Under the pieces are notes generated by a model, which saw only the letters and a list, made by a program, of their open reading frames with translations, had not been told where the DNA came from and did no database searches. A stretch of 8,967 bases of DNA from Candidatus Brevefilum sp. GTDB lineage: Bacteria > Chloroflexota > Anaerolineae > Anaerolineales > Anaerolineaceae. Position numbers and translations under genes: made by a program. Positions 1 through 6,296 of the stretch are shown here, one piece after another. Within the stretch, counting starts at the first letter, position 1, and every line of letters begins with the position of its first letter. The stretch covers positions 1 through 8,967 of the forward strand of contig SKPR01000244.1 of assembly GCA_007119455.1 (NCBI GenBank), read 5' to 3'.

Positions 1-1
1 A

Positions 2-964
2 TTCACGCTAAGAAAATGTTTGGTTATCTTTACGATAACATTGATACCTTTTTTCTTATGGTCAATATTCTCGGTCTTTTACTACGGATTTCCATTTCCG
101 AATACAGCCTACGCTAAACTCGGTACGCAAATCAGCAGGGCCGATTTAGCCAGGCAGGGTTTGCAATACTTTTTATTAACCATCCAATATGACCTGATTA
201 CGCTGCCATTAATCGGCATTTCCGTCCTACTTGCTGTGATTAACCGAAGAAAATCGATCCTTGTAATGACTATCGGGATCTTCTTAAACTTTTTATACAT
301 CATCAATATTGGTGGGGATTTCATGCGAGGGCGGTTTTTCTCCTATGCTTTCTTGATGGCAACCCTATTGTTAGTTGTTCAGATTGGAGATTTGAGTCAT
401 AAAAAGGTTCAATATGCCTTGATTGTGTCGGTCATCCTTTACAGCCTGTTATATCCTCAGACCCCATTAAAATCGCAAATCCGGTATGTCAATGTGCAAC
501 GTATCAATGGAATTGCAGATGAAAGAGGTTATTTTTTCCGGTTTTTATCCTTTAACAGATATGTTTTGTCACGATTTCGAGATGAGAGATTTCCACAACA
601 TCACCTATGCGAACAGGGCAGGAATGCGCCATTTCTCAGTATCAGTCAAAATATTGGCCTATACGGTTACTGTGCAGGCACAGAGAAAATCATCATCGAC
701 TCCCTGGCATTAACCGATCCATTTCTGGCCAGAACGCCGGTAACCGGGTATTGGGAAATCGGACATTTTTGGCGGGACATTCCCCCGGGTTATATTGAAA
801 GTGTGGCGCATAACCAGCCTCTCATTGAAGACCCGGAGCTCAATGAACAGTATAAGGTCATAGCCCTGATCACGAGGAGTGAGGATCTATTAAATCCTGA
901 ACGGCTCAAAGCGATCGCCATGATGAACCTCGGCTGGCCGATAAAACCTACTAACGGTTATTAA
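2..964 (+). CDS. GT-C-type glycosyltransferase-like membrane protein, C-terminal part (5' end outside window)
   Basis: The reading frame is open from base 2 without a stop and a TTG at 20 has no ribosome site, so the true start lies upstream and about 320 C-terminal residues are visible. Counting from that TTG, about five hydrophobic segments (near 2-23, 51-74, 79-97, 106-123 and 130-146) precede a soluble C-terminal domain of about 165 residues. Two motifs, FPFPNTAYAKLG (25-35) and GGDFMRGR (98-105), together with the C-terminal phrases IDSLALTDPFLAR and GHFWRDIPPGY, match from memory a family of bacterial membrane sugar transferases related to mycobacterial arabinofuranosyltransferase AftB. 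Such enzymes move sugar from a polyprenyl-phosphate donor to an acceptor outside the membrane. Donor and acceptor here are unknown. The C-terminus looks complete. The gene is visibly AT-richer than those after 4176. No clear terminator follows. The family call is fairly sure, the substrate is not. Confidence 0.65.
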   Translation, partial: FTLRKCLVIFTITLIPFFLWSIFSVFYYGFPFPNTAYAKLGTQISRADLARQGLQYFLLTIQYDLITLPLIGISVLLAVINRRKSILVMTIGIFLNFLYIINIGGDFMRGRFFSYAFLMATLLLVVQIGDLSHKKVQYALIVSVILYSLLYPQTPLKSQIRYVNVQRINGIADERGYFFRFLSFNRYVLSRFRDERFPQHHLCEQGRNAPFLSISQNIGLYGYCAGTEKIIIDSLALTDPFLARTPVTGYWEIGHFWRDIPPGYIESVAHNQPLIEDPELNEQYKVIALITRSEDLLNPERLKAIAMMNLGWPIKPTNGY

Positions 965-1362
965 ACCATCCTCTGGCCTAAAAAATATTATCATTACAGG
1001 GAATTAATGCCTGCATGCACTTGTTTTGAGATTGGCAATGATATTTTAACTTGTATCAGCCAACAAATTAACCCTGAGTGAATATTTAAACAAAATGGCT
1101 TAATAGAATCGAATAATAAGGTCCAATCAGATAACCCACCAAAGTTTGATAATCAGGTGTTTTCTTTACCTGTTACATTAAATGAAAATGATGCGTTTTA
1201 CGGAACCAGGTCTTTAATACCCAAGTTTGAAATCTATCTTATAAACAACAGACAGAAAGTAATCATCAGATTGTACACTACCTTGTACAGCTCCTTGTAA
1301 ATAGCGATATTTCAGATAAATTATGAATATTAACAAACACAATCAAATCAAGGAGTAAACTC
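965..1362. other. AT-rich intergenic region with no convincing intact gene
   Basis: This stretch of about 400 bases separates the sugar-transferase gene from the DUF4397 gene. It holds two things that stand out. One is a plus-strand frame from an ATG at 1007 to a TAA at 1298-1300 that is interrupted only by a TGA at 1079-1081, possibly a decayed gene. The other is a triple 12-bp repeat at 1271-1306. I found no strong hairpin terminator after 964 and no tRNA-like fold. Confidence 0.6.
1271..1306 (+). repeat. Three tandem 12-bp units beginning TTGTAC/TTGTAA, possible operator and -35 region
   Basis: TTGTAC starts at 1271 and 1283 and TTGTAA at 1295, an exact 12-bp period. The first two units each contain the palindrome TGTACA (1272-1277 and 1284-1289). 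The array ends 56 bases before the start codon of the DUF4397 gene. The third unit (TTGTAA, 1295-1300) could serve as a -35 box with TAAATT at 1317-1322 as -10 (16-bp spacer, four of six matches each), which would place the repeats over the promoter. The repeat is seen directly; the regulatory role is an inference. Confidence 0.5.
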
Positions 1363-1758
1363 ATGTCTAAATTCTTCAAACTGTCCATCTTCGCCAGTAT
1401 ACTGGCAATCGCAGTTGTTTTTGCCTTCGGCCCCAGCGCGGCTCTGGCCAACAGCAACGGTGAAACATTCGACCTGTTTGTGGACCACACTATCAACGGC
1501 CGCAGTCTGGGCTTGGATAAGGCGCTTCCGGTTGATGTGTATGTCAATGGCACAAAAACCTTCACCTTCAACTTTGGTGAGAGCTTCTCGGCCTCACTTC
1601 CTGCTGGAGAATACTTGATCGAAGTCAGATTGGCTGGTGATCTTGGCGCCCCCATTATGACCCTAGGCTCAACCGAAATTCCCGCAGGCGTGAATGTCGC
1701 CATCCGGGCCACACTCGGCGCTCAGAAAACCCCAACACTGCGAGTCGTTGTTCGCTAA
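1363..1758 (+). CDS. Small secreted DUF4397 domain protein
   Basis: A 131-residue protein with a classical signal peptide: Lys2-3 and Lys6, a hydrophobic core at about 7-29 and a signal peptidase I site after Ala29 (AALA, then NS). There is no lipobox, so it is probably released or loosely attached outside the cell. Residues about 38-130 form one DUF4397-type beta-sandwich, shown by INGRSLGL, LPVDVYVNGTK (55-65), LPAGEYLIEVRLAG (79-92) and the closing EIPAGVNVAIRATL. Family members are secreted proteins with a predicted all-beta fold and no known enzymatic role. No cysteine is present. AAGGAG at 1350-1355, seven bases before the ATG, fixes the start. The gene has its own terminator at 1780 and looks monocistronic. 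The domain call is good; a biological role cannot be read from the sequence. Confidence 0.8.
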   Translation: MSKFFKLSIFASILAIAVVFAFGPSAALANSNGETFDLFVDHTINGRSLGLDKALPVDVYVNGTKTFTFNFGESFSASLPAGEYLIEVRLAGDLGAPIMTLGSTEIPAGVNVAIRATLGAQKTPTLRVVVR

Positions 1759-1779
1759 TTTCCTAGCCAATTCATTGAT

Positions 1780-1818
1780 AATGCCGGCAAATGATGATTG
1801 CCGGCATTCTTTTGTTTT
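1780..1818 (+). terminator. Strong intrinsic terminator after the DUF4397 gene
   Basis: AATGCCGGCAA (1780-1790) pairs perfectly with TTGCCGGCATT (1798-1808), an 11-bp stem with a 7-base loop. It is followed by CTTTTGTTTT. It lies 21 bases after the stop codon. Confidence 0.9.
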
Positions 1819-1862
1819 AATGAGTGTTTACAGAAACGATAAAGCGATCCTGCAAATGATCA

Positions 1863-1890
1863 TTGCCAAGCAAGAGGATCAAATCTTAAT
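1863..1890 (+). promoter_or_regulatory. Candidate sigma-70 promoter for the EF-Tu-like small protein gene
   Basis: TTGCCA at 1863-1868 (five of six to the -35 consensus) and CTTAAT at 1885-1890 (four of six to the -10 consensus) are 16 bp apart. They lie between the terminator of the previous gene and the start codon at 1952. The predicted leader would be about 55 bases. This is a weak motif match only. Confidence 0.3.
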
Positions 1891-1951
1891 AAAGACAAAA
1901 AAGTAGAAAAACTGGATAAGATGTGATATTGTATAGACAGGAGGTGCTGTG

Positions 1952-2203
1952 ATGGAAGTTTCTATTGGTCGAATCACTCACTATTATGATCGTATCCATG
2001 TGGCTGTTCTTAACCTGAGCGATGAGTTGATGGTCGGAGATCGGGTCAGGATTAGGGGAAACGCCACAGATTTCATCCAGGAGGTCGTTTCAATGGAGAT
2101 TGAACACCAAAAAGTAACCTCAGTAGGACCGGATGATGAGGTGGCGCTCAAAGTCAACGAACCAGCCAGGAAAGGTGATACCCTTTATAAAATTTTCGAA
2201 TAG
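1952..2203 (+). CDS. Small translation-elongation-factor-like beta-barrel protein
   Basis: An 83-residue protein made of a single EF-Tu domain-2-like beta-barrel. The pattern runs from IGRITHYYDRIHVAVLNLS through ELMVGDRVRIRG, ATDFIQEVVSMEIEH and KVTSVGPDDEVALKV to the closing RKGDTLYKI. Stand-alone proteins of this size and pattern are known in bacteria and archaea as translation elongation factor-like proteins. They lack the GTPase domain, so they are not elongation factors; a related barrel occurs at the end of U32 peptidases. Their function is unknown to me. The start is chosen at ATG 1952, seven bases after a strong AGGAGG at 1939-1944; the GTG just before it (1949) would sit too close at four bases. 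It is transcribed alone, between a terminator and a convergent gene. There is no signal peptide, so it should be cytoplasmic. Confidence 0.7.
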   Translation: MEVSIGRITHYYDRIHVAVLNLSDELMVGDRVRIRGNATDFIQEVVSMEIEHQKVTSVGPDDEVALKVNEPARKGDTLYKIFE

Positions 2204-2306
2204 CTATCAAACAAGAATGGGGATCTGACTCGATACATGATGAATATAAATTATCAGTCTGATGTTATTTTTCTGATGACGTAATACTGATTAATTTGAC
2301 GACCCA

Positions 2307-3092
2307 TCAAGAATCTGATTGCTGCTCCTTTTCTGGCCGGGATAGAACGCCCCACACCAGTAAAATCCATAATAATGCGTTTGGTACAGCGTGAACAATA
2401 ACCGAAGCCCAGGTGGACTGGGTGAATTGGGCGATGAAGGGAGTAACCAGCATCCCGGGTATCATACCAATAAAGTGCCACTTCAACACGGCATGAACAA
2501 GCCAGGCCCAGAGCATACCATTGAAAACCCAGGCGAAATCGCCCAAGAACATCTCTTGCAATGGTAGAAGATAACCGCGCCACATCATTTCTTCGCTGAA
2601 CATCGCCAGCAGGTGTAACGGAACAAATATCAATAATAGCTTCCAATTGCCGTGCAAAGTGACACCAAAAAAATCACGTGGTGGGAGGGACATTTTCCGC
2701 AATGGGTTGAAAGGCGCAGGCAGATAAGATGGGGGTGAAAAAATTTTAACTTTTGCAAAAAATTTTCCCACGGGTTCTAAAAGCTGGTCAGCCAAAACCG
2801 TTATTACCACTGCAGCGACAACCCACCAAGAATCACGACCGTCAAACGCTTGCAGTCGAAACCGTTCAACGAGGGCAGTTTCCCCCAGTGATACACCTTC
2901 CAGCCAGATATAGAAGAAGATTGAAAGGGGTAATAAAAGCATAGAAGGAATCCATAATGCCCCAAAGAAGGCCGTGATGCGTGGCAGGCCTGCCTTTTCC
3001 AGGCGAGGGACGCCATAATAAACACCGACATAAATGAGCAAACCGGTCAGTCCAAAAACGATGATATGAAACCAGATCGACATGGTGATCAA
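2307..3092 (-). CDS. CPBP-family intramembrane metalloprotease (CAAX protease-like)
   Basis: A 261-residue multispanning protein. Residues about 148-248 carry the family signature: SEEMMWRGYLL gives the EExxxR motif (Glu167, Glu168, Arg172), WAWLVH supplies the second-motif His200, and VHAVPNAL gives HxxxN (His234, Asn238). These residues line the intramembrane metal-dependent active site of CPBP/Rce1-type proteases, whose bacterial members range from CAAX-like proteases to proteins of unknown substrate. The second motif normally reads FxxxH; here position 196 is Ala, with Trp at 195 and 197. The N-terminal half adds hydrophobic segments near 7-27, 42-62 and 88-106. The start is TTG at 3092, because AAGGA (complement of 3101-3105) lies eight bases upstream; the ATG at 3083 would be 17 bases away. 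It is a single gene with no co-directional neighbour close by, so the substrate cannot be inferred. Confidence 0.8.
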   Translation of the reverse strand: MITMSIWFHIIVFGLTGLLIYVGVYYGVPRLEKAGLPRITAFFGALWIPSMLLLPLSIFFYIWLEGVSLGETALVERFRLQAFDGRDSWWVVAAVVITVLADQLLEPVGKFFAKVKIFSPPSYLPAPFNPLRKMSLPPRDFFGVTLHGNWKLLLIFVPLHLLAMFSEEMMWRGYLLPLQEMFLGDFAWVFNGMLWAWLVHAVLKWHFIGMIPGMLVTPFIAQFTQSTWASVIVHAVPNALLWILLVWGVLSRPEKEQQSDS

Positions 3093-3118
3093 TGCACACG
3101 TCCTTTTTCTTCTGTTGG

Positions 3119-3151
3119 ATTATAGTTAGCATTATCCTATCATAATTATCC
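3119..3151 (-). promoter_or_regulatory. Promoter of the CPBP protease gene with flanking direct repeats
   Basis: A perfect TATAAT on the minus strand (complement of 3119-3124) lies 26 bases upstream of the TTG start, giving a short leader. No good -35 box exists at 16-18 bp. Instead GGATAAT occurs twice on the minus strand (complement of 3131-3137 and 3145-3151), 14 bp apart, covering the usual -35 position. This suggests, but does not prove, an activator-dependent promoter. Confidence 0.5.
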
Positions 3152-3509
3152 AAAATCAAAGCCAAAAAGGACACAACCGCAAATATTGAATGGATATTGC
3201 TTCAGATTGATTGCCTGTAAATTATGAAATGAATCGCTTTAAATTTTAATACTTCGGTATGGGTCCAAACCCCTGCGCCCCTTTAGAAATTCTTCCTGAT
3301 CCCTGATCAATTTTAAAAAGCAAGCTTGATCTAAACGAATTAAATCCCAACAAGGGATTGACCATAGAGAAACTAGCAAAACCCAAGATTAGATTCTTGC
3401 TATCTGGGATCAAACAGCGATGCAGTTATCCAATTTCTCTCACCTCTACAACATTCAGAGATCAGAATTTATCAATTTACAGTCGCCTAAAATGAAGGAG
3501 ACCCTCAGG
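3152..3509. other. AT-rich intergenic region with no convincing gene
   Basis: The stretch lies between the promoter region of the CPBP gene and the end of the small membrane protein gene. It contains a G+C-rich island around 3259-3290. A 6-bp hairpin (AATCCC 3343-3348 with GGGATT 3354-3359) has no T-tract. A 49-codon minus-strand open frame (3239-3388) has no ATG start. I see no tRNA, no insertion-sequence ends and no strong promoter. Confidence 0.5.
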
Positions 3510-3518
3510 TCAATCTCC
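3497..3518 (-). terminator. Possible terminator hairpin overlapping a stop codon
   Basis: On the minus strand GGAGATTGACC folds back on GGTCTCC around a TGAG loop, a stem of about eight pairs with a 3-base bulge. TTCATTTT follows it. The hairpin begins in the last codons of the small membrane protein gene. The T-tract is weak, so the call is tentative. Confidence 0.35.
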
Positions 3519-3893
3519 CTTACGTTCTAAAATGATATTCATATCCCTCAATTTTCGTGGGAGGAATTCGGTCAAGGCAAGGTAAACTGCCAGGCCGGCA
3601 ATGGCCACCCACACTTCGATGGAAAACAGGCGGCGTTTCAGGATGATCTCAACAGGTGTATCCACCGCCCGCATCATCAATGGATAACGCCCTCCACCCA
3701 CAACGAAGAACACCATATAGAATCCATATACGATTTCAACGATAAAATTGATGATGATAAACCAATGTAATAATTTCCACCACTTCCGCATTTTTCCCTT
3801 TCTGCTTAACCGAACTGAATAATCTTCGACAATTTCATCATACCATGCAGGTTGTGTTCTGCCCCAACGATTATGTTCTTTTGAACAGGTCAT
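3510..3893 (-). CDS. Small membrane protein of unknown function with two predicted transmembrane helices
   Basis: The longest reading is 127 residues. Two hydrophobic helices, about 44-66 (WFIIINFIVEIVYGFYMVFFV) and 94-110 (EVWVAIAGLAVYLALTE), are joined by a polar loop containing GGGRYPLMMRAVDTPVEI and an arginine-rich RRLFSIE. Basic KMRKWWK precedes helix 1 and PRKLRD follows helix 2, suggesting both ends face the cytoplasm. I do not recognise a named family, although similar short WW...LLHW proteins seem to occur in Chloroflexota. The start is uncertain. The ATG at 3893 lacks a ribosome site, and an ATG at 3791, preceded by AAGGGA at short spacing, would give a 93-residue protein starting just before helix 1. 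No neighbour suggests a role. Confidence 0.6.
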   Translation of the reverse strand: MTCSKEHNRWGRTQPAWYDEIVEDYSVRLSRKGKMRKWWKLLHWFIIINFIVEIVYGFYMVFFVVGGGRYPLMMRAVDTPVEIILKRRLFSIEVWVAIAGLAVYLALTEFLPRKLRDMNIILERKGD

Positions 3894-4175
3894 TCGAACT
3901 TAATCATTTCAAACGGGATTCGGGCATGCTTACCAGGGTTATGTTGACATGCCCTATAAACATAAGTGAATTAGAAAACTTTTTCACTGCTAACTGGCTC
4001 GATAATCCCGATCACCTGGAAAAGCGAACGAAAAAATTGTTGCATTTAATCCGAGATGTATGATACTATTGAGAATATCCCAAAATTATCACAATTAATT
4101 GGAACAATTCCCTCGGTTTAAGCGTCTGTTACTCATTCTCTCACATTTAGTTACATTCATTTAAAGGATTGTTCT

Positions 4176-4703
4176 ATGAAAATAAAATTGCTTTTTGGAA
4201 TCCTATTTATCTTAATCCTCTCAGCTTGCAGCTTGGACGTGATCGCTAAACCCGGTGTTGATGAACCAGTCTCAGAGGAGCCTGCTCAAAATATGCCGGG
4301 TGAGGCGGAGGCCCGTTCAGCAGCCCTGGCATTTTATTCCGCTCTCAACCAGGGTGCATTTGATCAGGCAGTCCGTTATTATGGCGGCTCATATGAAGGG
4401 TTGGAGGGCTATAACCCCCTGATTGACCCGGGTGATCAGGCCGGACTCCTGAAGGCTGGCTGTGAAGCCAGCGGGATCATGTGCCTGGATGTGCTGGAAA
4501 TTACCCTGGTCCAGGAGAATGAACCTGGCGAATATATCTACGAGGTCTCTTTTGCCAATCCGGACGGAAGCCTGTTTATTCTGGGCCCCTGCTGTGGCGC
4601 GACAGAAGAAGAAATGCCCCCGATATCTGCGTTTACCGTACATGTTGTCTGCGACCCTGATGGTATCTGTCGGGTGCTCGATCTGCCGCCTTATGTGCCT
4701 TAG
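4176..4703 (+). CDS. Cys-rich lipoprotein with an NTF2-like domain
   Basis: A 175-residue protein with a lipoprotein signal peptide. Residues 1-17 are Lys-containing then hydrophobic and end in the lipobox LSAC with the lipidated Cys18. A flexible acidic stretch to about 42 leads into EARSAALAFYSALNQGAF, a helix pattern typical of NTF2-like (SnoaL/DUF4878-like) folds, with the AVRYYGGSYEGL segment that usually follows. Beyond the lipid Cys there are six more: 96, 103, 139, 140, 159 and 165. Such an even number in an exported domain suggests up to three disulfides. AAAGGA at 4163-4168, seven bases before the ATG, supports the start. The next lipoprotein gene follows after 49 bases with no terminator between, so the two are probably one operon. 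No catalytic residue pattern is evident; a binding or structural surface role is an inference. Confidence 0.7.
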   Translation: MKIKLLFGILFILILSACSLDVIAKPGVDEPVSEEPAQNMPGEAEARSAALAFYSALNQGAFDQAVRYYGGSYEGLEGYNPLIDPGDQAGLLKAGCEASGIMCLDVLEITLVQENEPGEYIYEVSFANPDGSLFILGPCCGATEEEMPPISAFTVHVVCDPDGICRVLDLPPYVP

Positions 4704-4752
4704 AGAACGATCAATTCTTGGTATTCAACCTATGTAACAAACGAGGTAAAAA

Positions 4753-6153
4753 ATGAAACTACGGCAATTCCCCATCCTTCTTATCAGTTTGATCATATTA
4801 TTCATTGTTAGTGGCTGTGCCATTTTTGATCGGGATCAACCTCAGGATCTCGAAGTACAAATTGCTACCCAGGCCGCCCAAACACAGCAAGCCCAAAATA
4901 TTATCGAAACCATCGTGGCCAGCACGTTAACGGCCATGCCGACCAGTGAAGAGAAGTCCCCGGGTGAAGGTGTCAACGAGGGTGAAACCCCTCCACCCCA
5001 ACCCACTGAAACGGCCACAGCGACATTTTTACCGACCGACACGCCTGAACCCACGCTGACACATACCCCAGCCCTCAGCGTCCCCCTCGCAGAAGTCAGC
5101 GTGGCCACCAACTGCCGGACAGGCCCCGGGAAGATTTATGACCAGGTCAGTGTGTTGAGTGTTCGCAGACAGGTGGAAGTGGTCGGCCGGAATGCCGCCG
5201 GCACCTACTGGGTGGTCAACAACCCGGGTGGGACTGGCACCTGCTGGTTATGGGACCGCTATGCCACGGTCACCGGCCCGACAGCAAACCTGCCCGTGTG
5301 GGACGCACCCCCCACCCCGACACCCGTTAGCGGGGTGACACCCACACCATCCGTGGTGACCCTCAAGGTCAGCGTGCCCACCAACTGCCGGGTTGGCCCG
5401 GGCAAAGCCTATGAAATCGTGACAGTACTGCGGACCGGGAAGACGGTTAATGTGGTTGGTCGACATGCCACCGCCGACTTCTGGGTGATCGAGAATCCTG
5501 CAGGCACGGGCACCTGCTGGGTGTGGGGCAAGTATGCTAACCTCACAGGGTCGCCAGGCAGCCTGCCAGTTCATACGCCTCCCACCGCACCCACAACAAA
5601 GCCAGGCCTGACACCTACGCCTTCTGGTGTCACACTGAAAGTGAGTGTGCCCACCAACTGCCGGGTGGGTCCCGGTAAAGCCTATGAGATCGTGACGGTA
5701 CTGCGGACCGGGAAGACGGTTAATGTGGTTGGTCGGCATGCCACCGCAGACTTCTGGGTGATTGAGAATCCTGCGGGCACGGGCACCTGCTGGGTGTGGG
5801 GTGAGTATGCAACCTTCACAGGGTCGCCAGGCAGCCTGCCAGTTCATACGCCTCCCGCCGCACCCACAACAAAGCCAGGCCTGACACCAACCCCTAGCAG
5901 TGTCACCCTCAAGGTCAGTGTGGACACCAACTGCCGCACCGGTCCGGGAAAAATCTACGATATCGTCACCGTTTTCAGGATTGGGAAGACTGCAGAGGTG
6001 ATCGGACGGGGTGCTGATGGTGAGGATTGGGTGATCCGTAATCCAGCAGGGACTGGTCATTGCTGGGTGTGGGGCAAGTATGCCACCCTGACCGGCCCAA
6101 CCGGGAGCCTGCCCATCTGGGATATACCCCCAACGCCCACGCCAAAGCCGTGA
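4753..6153 (+). CDS. Lipoprotein with four bacterial SH3 (SH3b) domains
   Basis: A 466-residue protein. The lipobox VSGC places the lipidated Cys at 22. Residues about 31-62 are Gln/Ala-rich and possibly helical, and 63-109 are a Thr/Pro/Glu-rich spacer. Four SH3b domains follow at about 112-184, 203-275, 294-366 and 385-457, separated by TPTP and APTTKPG linkers. Each starts with a TNCR(T/V)GPGK(I/A)Y motif and ends with a G(T/H)CW(V/L)W motif. Both Cys recur every 91 residues (121, 212, 303, 394 and 164, 255, 346, 437), so one disulfide per domain is likely. SH3b domains commonly bind peptidoglycan or other cell-wall polymers or extracellular protein partners; there is no attached hydrolase, so this looks like a surface adaptor. 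GAGG at 4743-4746, six bases from the ATG, fixes the start. It is the second gene of the lipoprotein operon and ends in a strong terminator. Confidence 0.85.
   Translation: MKLRQFPILLISLIILFIVSGCAIFDRDQPQDLEVQIATQAAQTQQAQNIIETIVASTLTAMPTSEEKSPGEGVNEGETPPPQPTETATATFLPTDTPEPTLTHTPALSVPLAEVSVATNCRTGPGKIYDQVSVLSVRRQVEVVGRNAAGTYWVVNNPGGTGTCWLWDRYATVTGPTANLPVWDAPPTPTPVSGVTPTPSVVTLKVSVPTNCRVGPGKAYEIVTVLRTGKTVNVVGRHATADFWVIENPAGTGTCWVWGKYANLTGSPGSLPVHTPPTAPTTKPGLTPTPSGVTLKVSVPTNCRVGPGKAYEIVTVLRTGKTVNVVGRHATADFWVIENPAGTGTCWVWGEYATFTGSPGSLPVHTPPAAPTTKPGLTPTPSSVTLKVSVDTNCRTGPGKIYDIVTVFRIGKTAEVIGRGADGEDWVIRNPAGTGHCWVWGKYATLTGPTGSLPIWDIPPTPTPKP
5086..6123 (+). repeat. Four tandem 273-bp repeats encoding the SH3b domains
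   Basis: Units start near 5086, 5359, 5632 and 5905, an exact 273-bp (91-codon) period measured between equivalent cysteine codons. Units 2 and 3 are the closest pair: five residues differ out of 91 across domain plus linker, and identical DNA blocks of 38-39 bases occur. Units 1 and 4 are more diverged. Confidence 0.9.
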
Positions 6154-6215
6154 GGAAGTTTCTTTTAGTCGATCCAAATTAACCTGACGATTTACAGGAT
6201 AATCCAATGACCCAG

Positions 6216-6250
6216 CAGCCCAACTTTTTAACCAGGTTGGGCTGTTTTTT
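6216..6250 (+). terminator. Strong intrinsic terminator of the lipoprotein operon
   Basis: CAGCCCAAC (6216-6224) pairs perfectly with GTTGGGCTG (6236-6244), a 9-bp stem with an 11-base loop. Six T residues follow immediately. It lies 62 bases after the stop of the SH3b gene. Confidence 0.9.
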
Positions 6251-6296
6251 AGGTTTACGCTAATCTAGAAATTCCGGGAAATCTAAATATGATCGT

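Noticed and set aside
1694..1906. Plus-strand 70-codon frame running out of the DUF4397 gene
   Set aside because: It starts inside the real gene in another frame and reads straight through the strong terminator hairpin.
2253..2275. Possible terminator between the convergent EF-Tu-like and CPBP genes
   Set aside because: ATCA-GTC-TGAT gives only a 4-bp stem before TTATTTTT, too weak to call.
3343..3359. AATCCC/GGGATT hairpin as a terminator
   Set aside because: A 6-bp stem without a T-tract on either strand and too far from any gene end.
3845..4063. Plus-strand 72-codon frame as a real gene
   Set aside because: There is no ribosome site at any of its ATG codons, it overlaps the small membrane protein antisense, and no family is recognised. 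It is kept only as a finding about the ambiguous start region.
5248..6207. Long minus-strand open frame of 319 codons antisense to the SH3b gene
   Set aside because: It is rich in Cys, Trp, His and Gly, repeats in step with the SH3b units, and mirrors the G+C-rich coding strand. It has no ribosome site or family signature, so it is a shadow.
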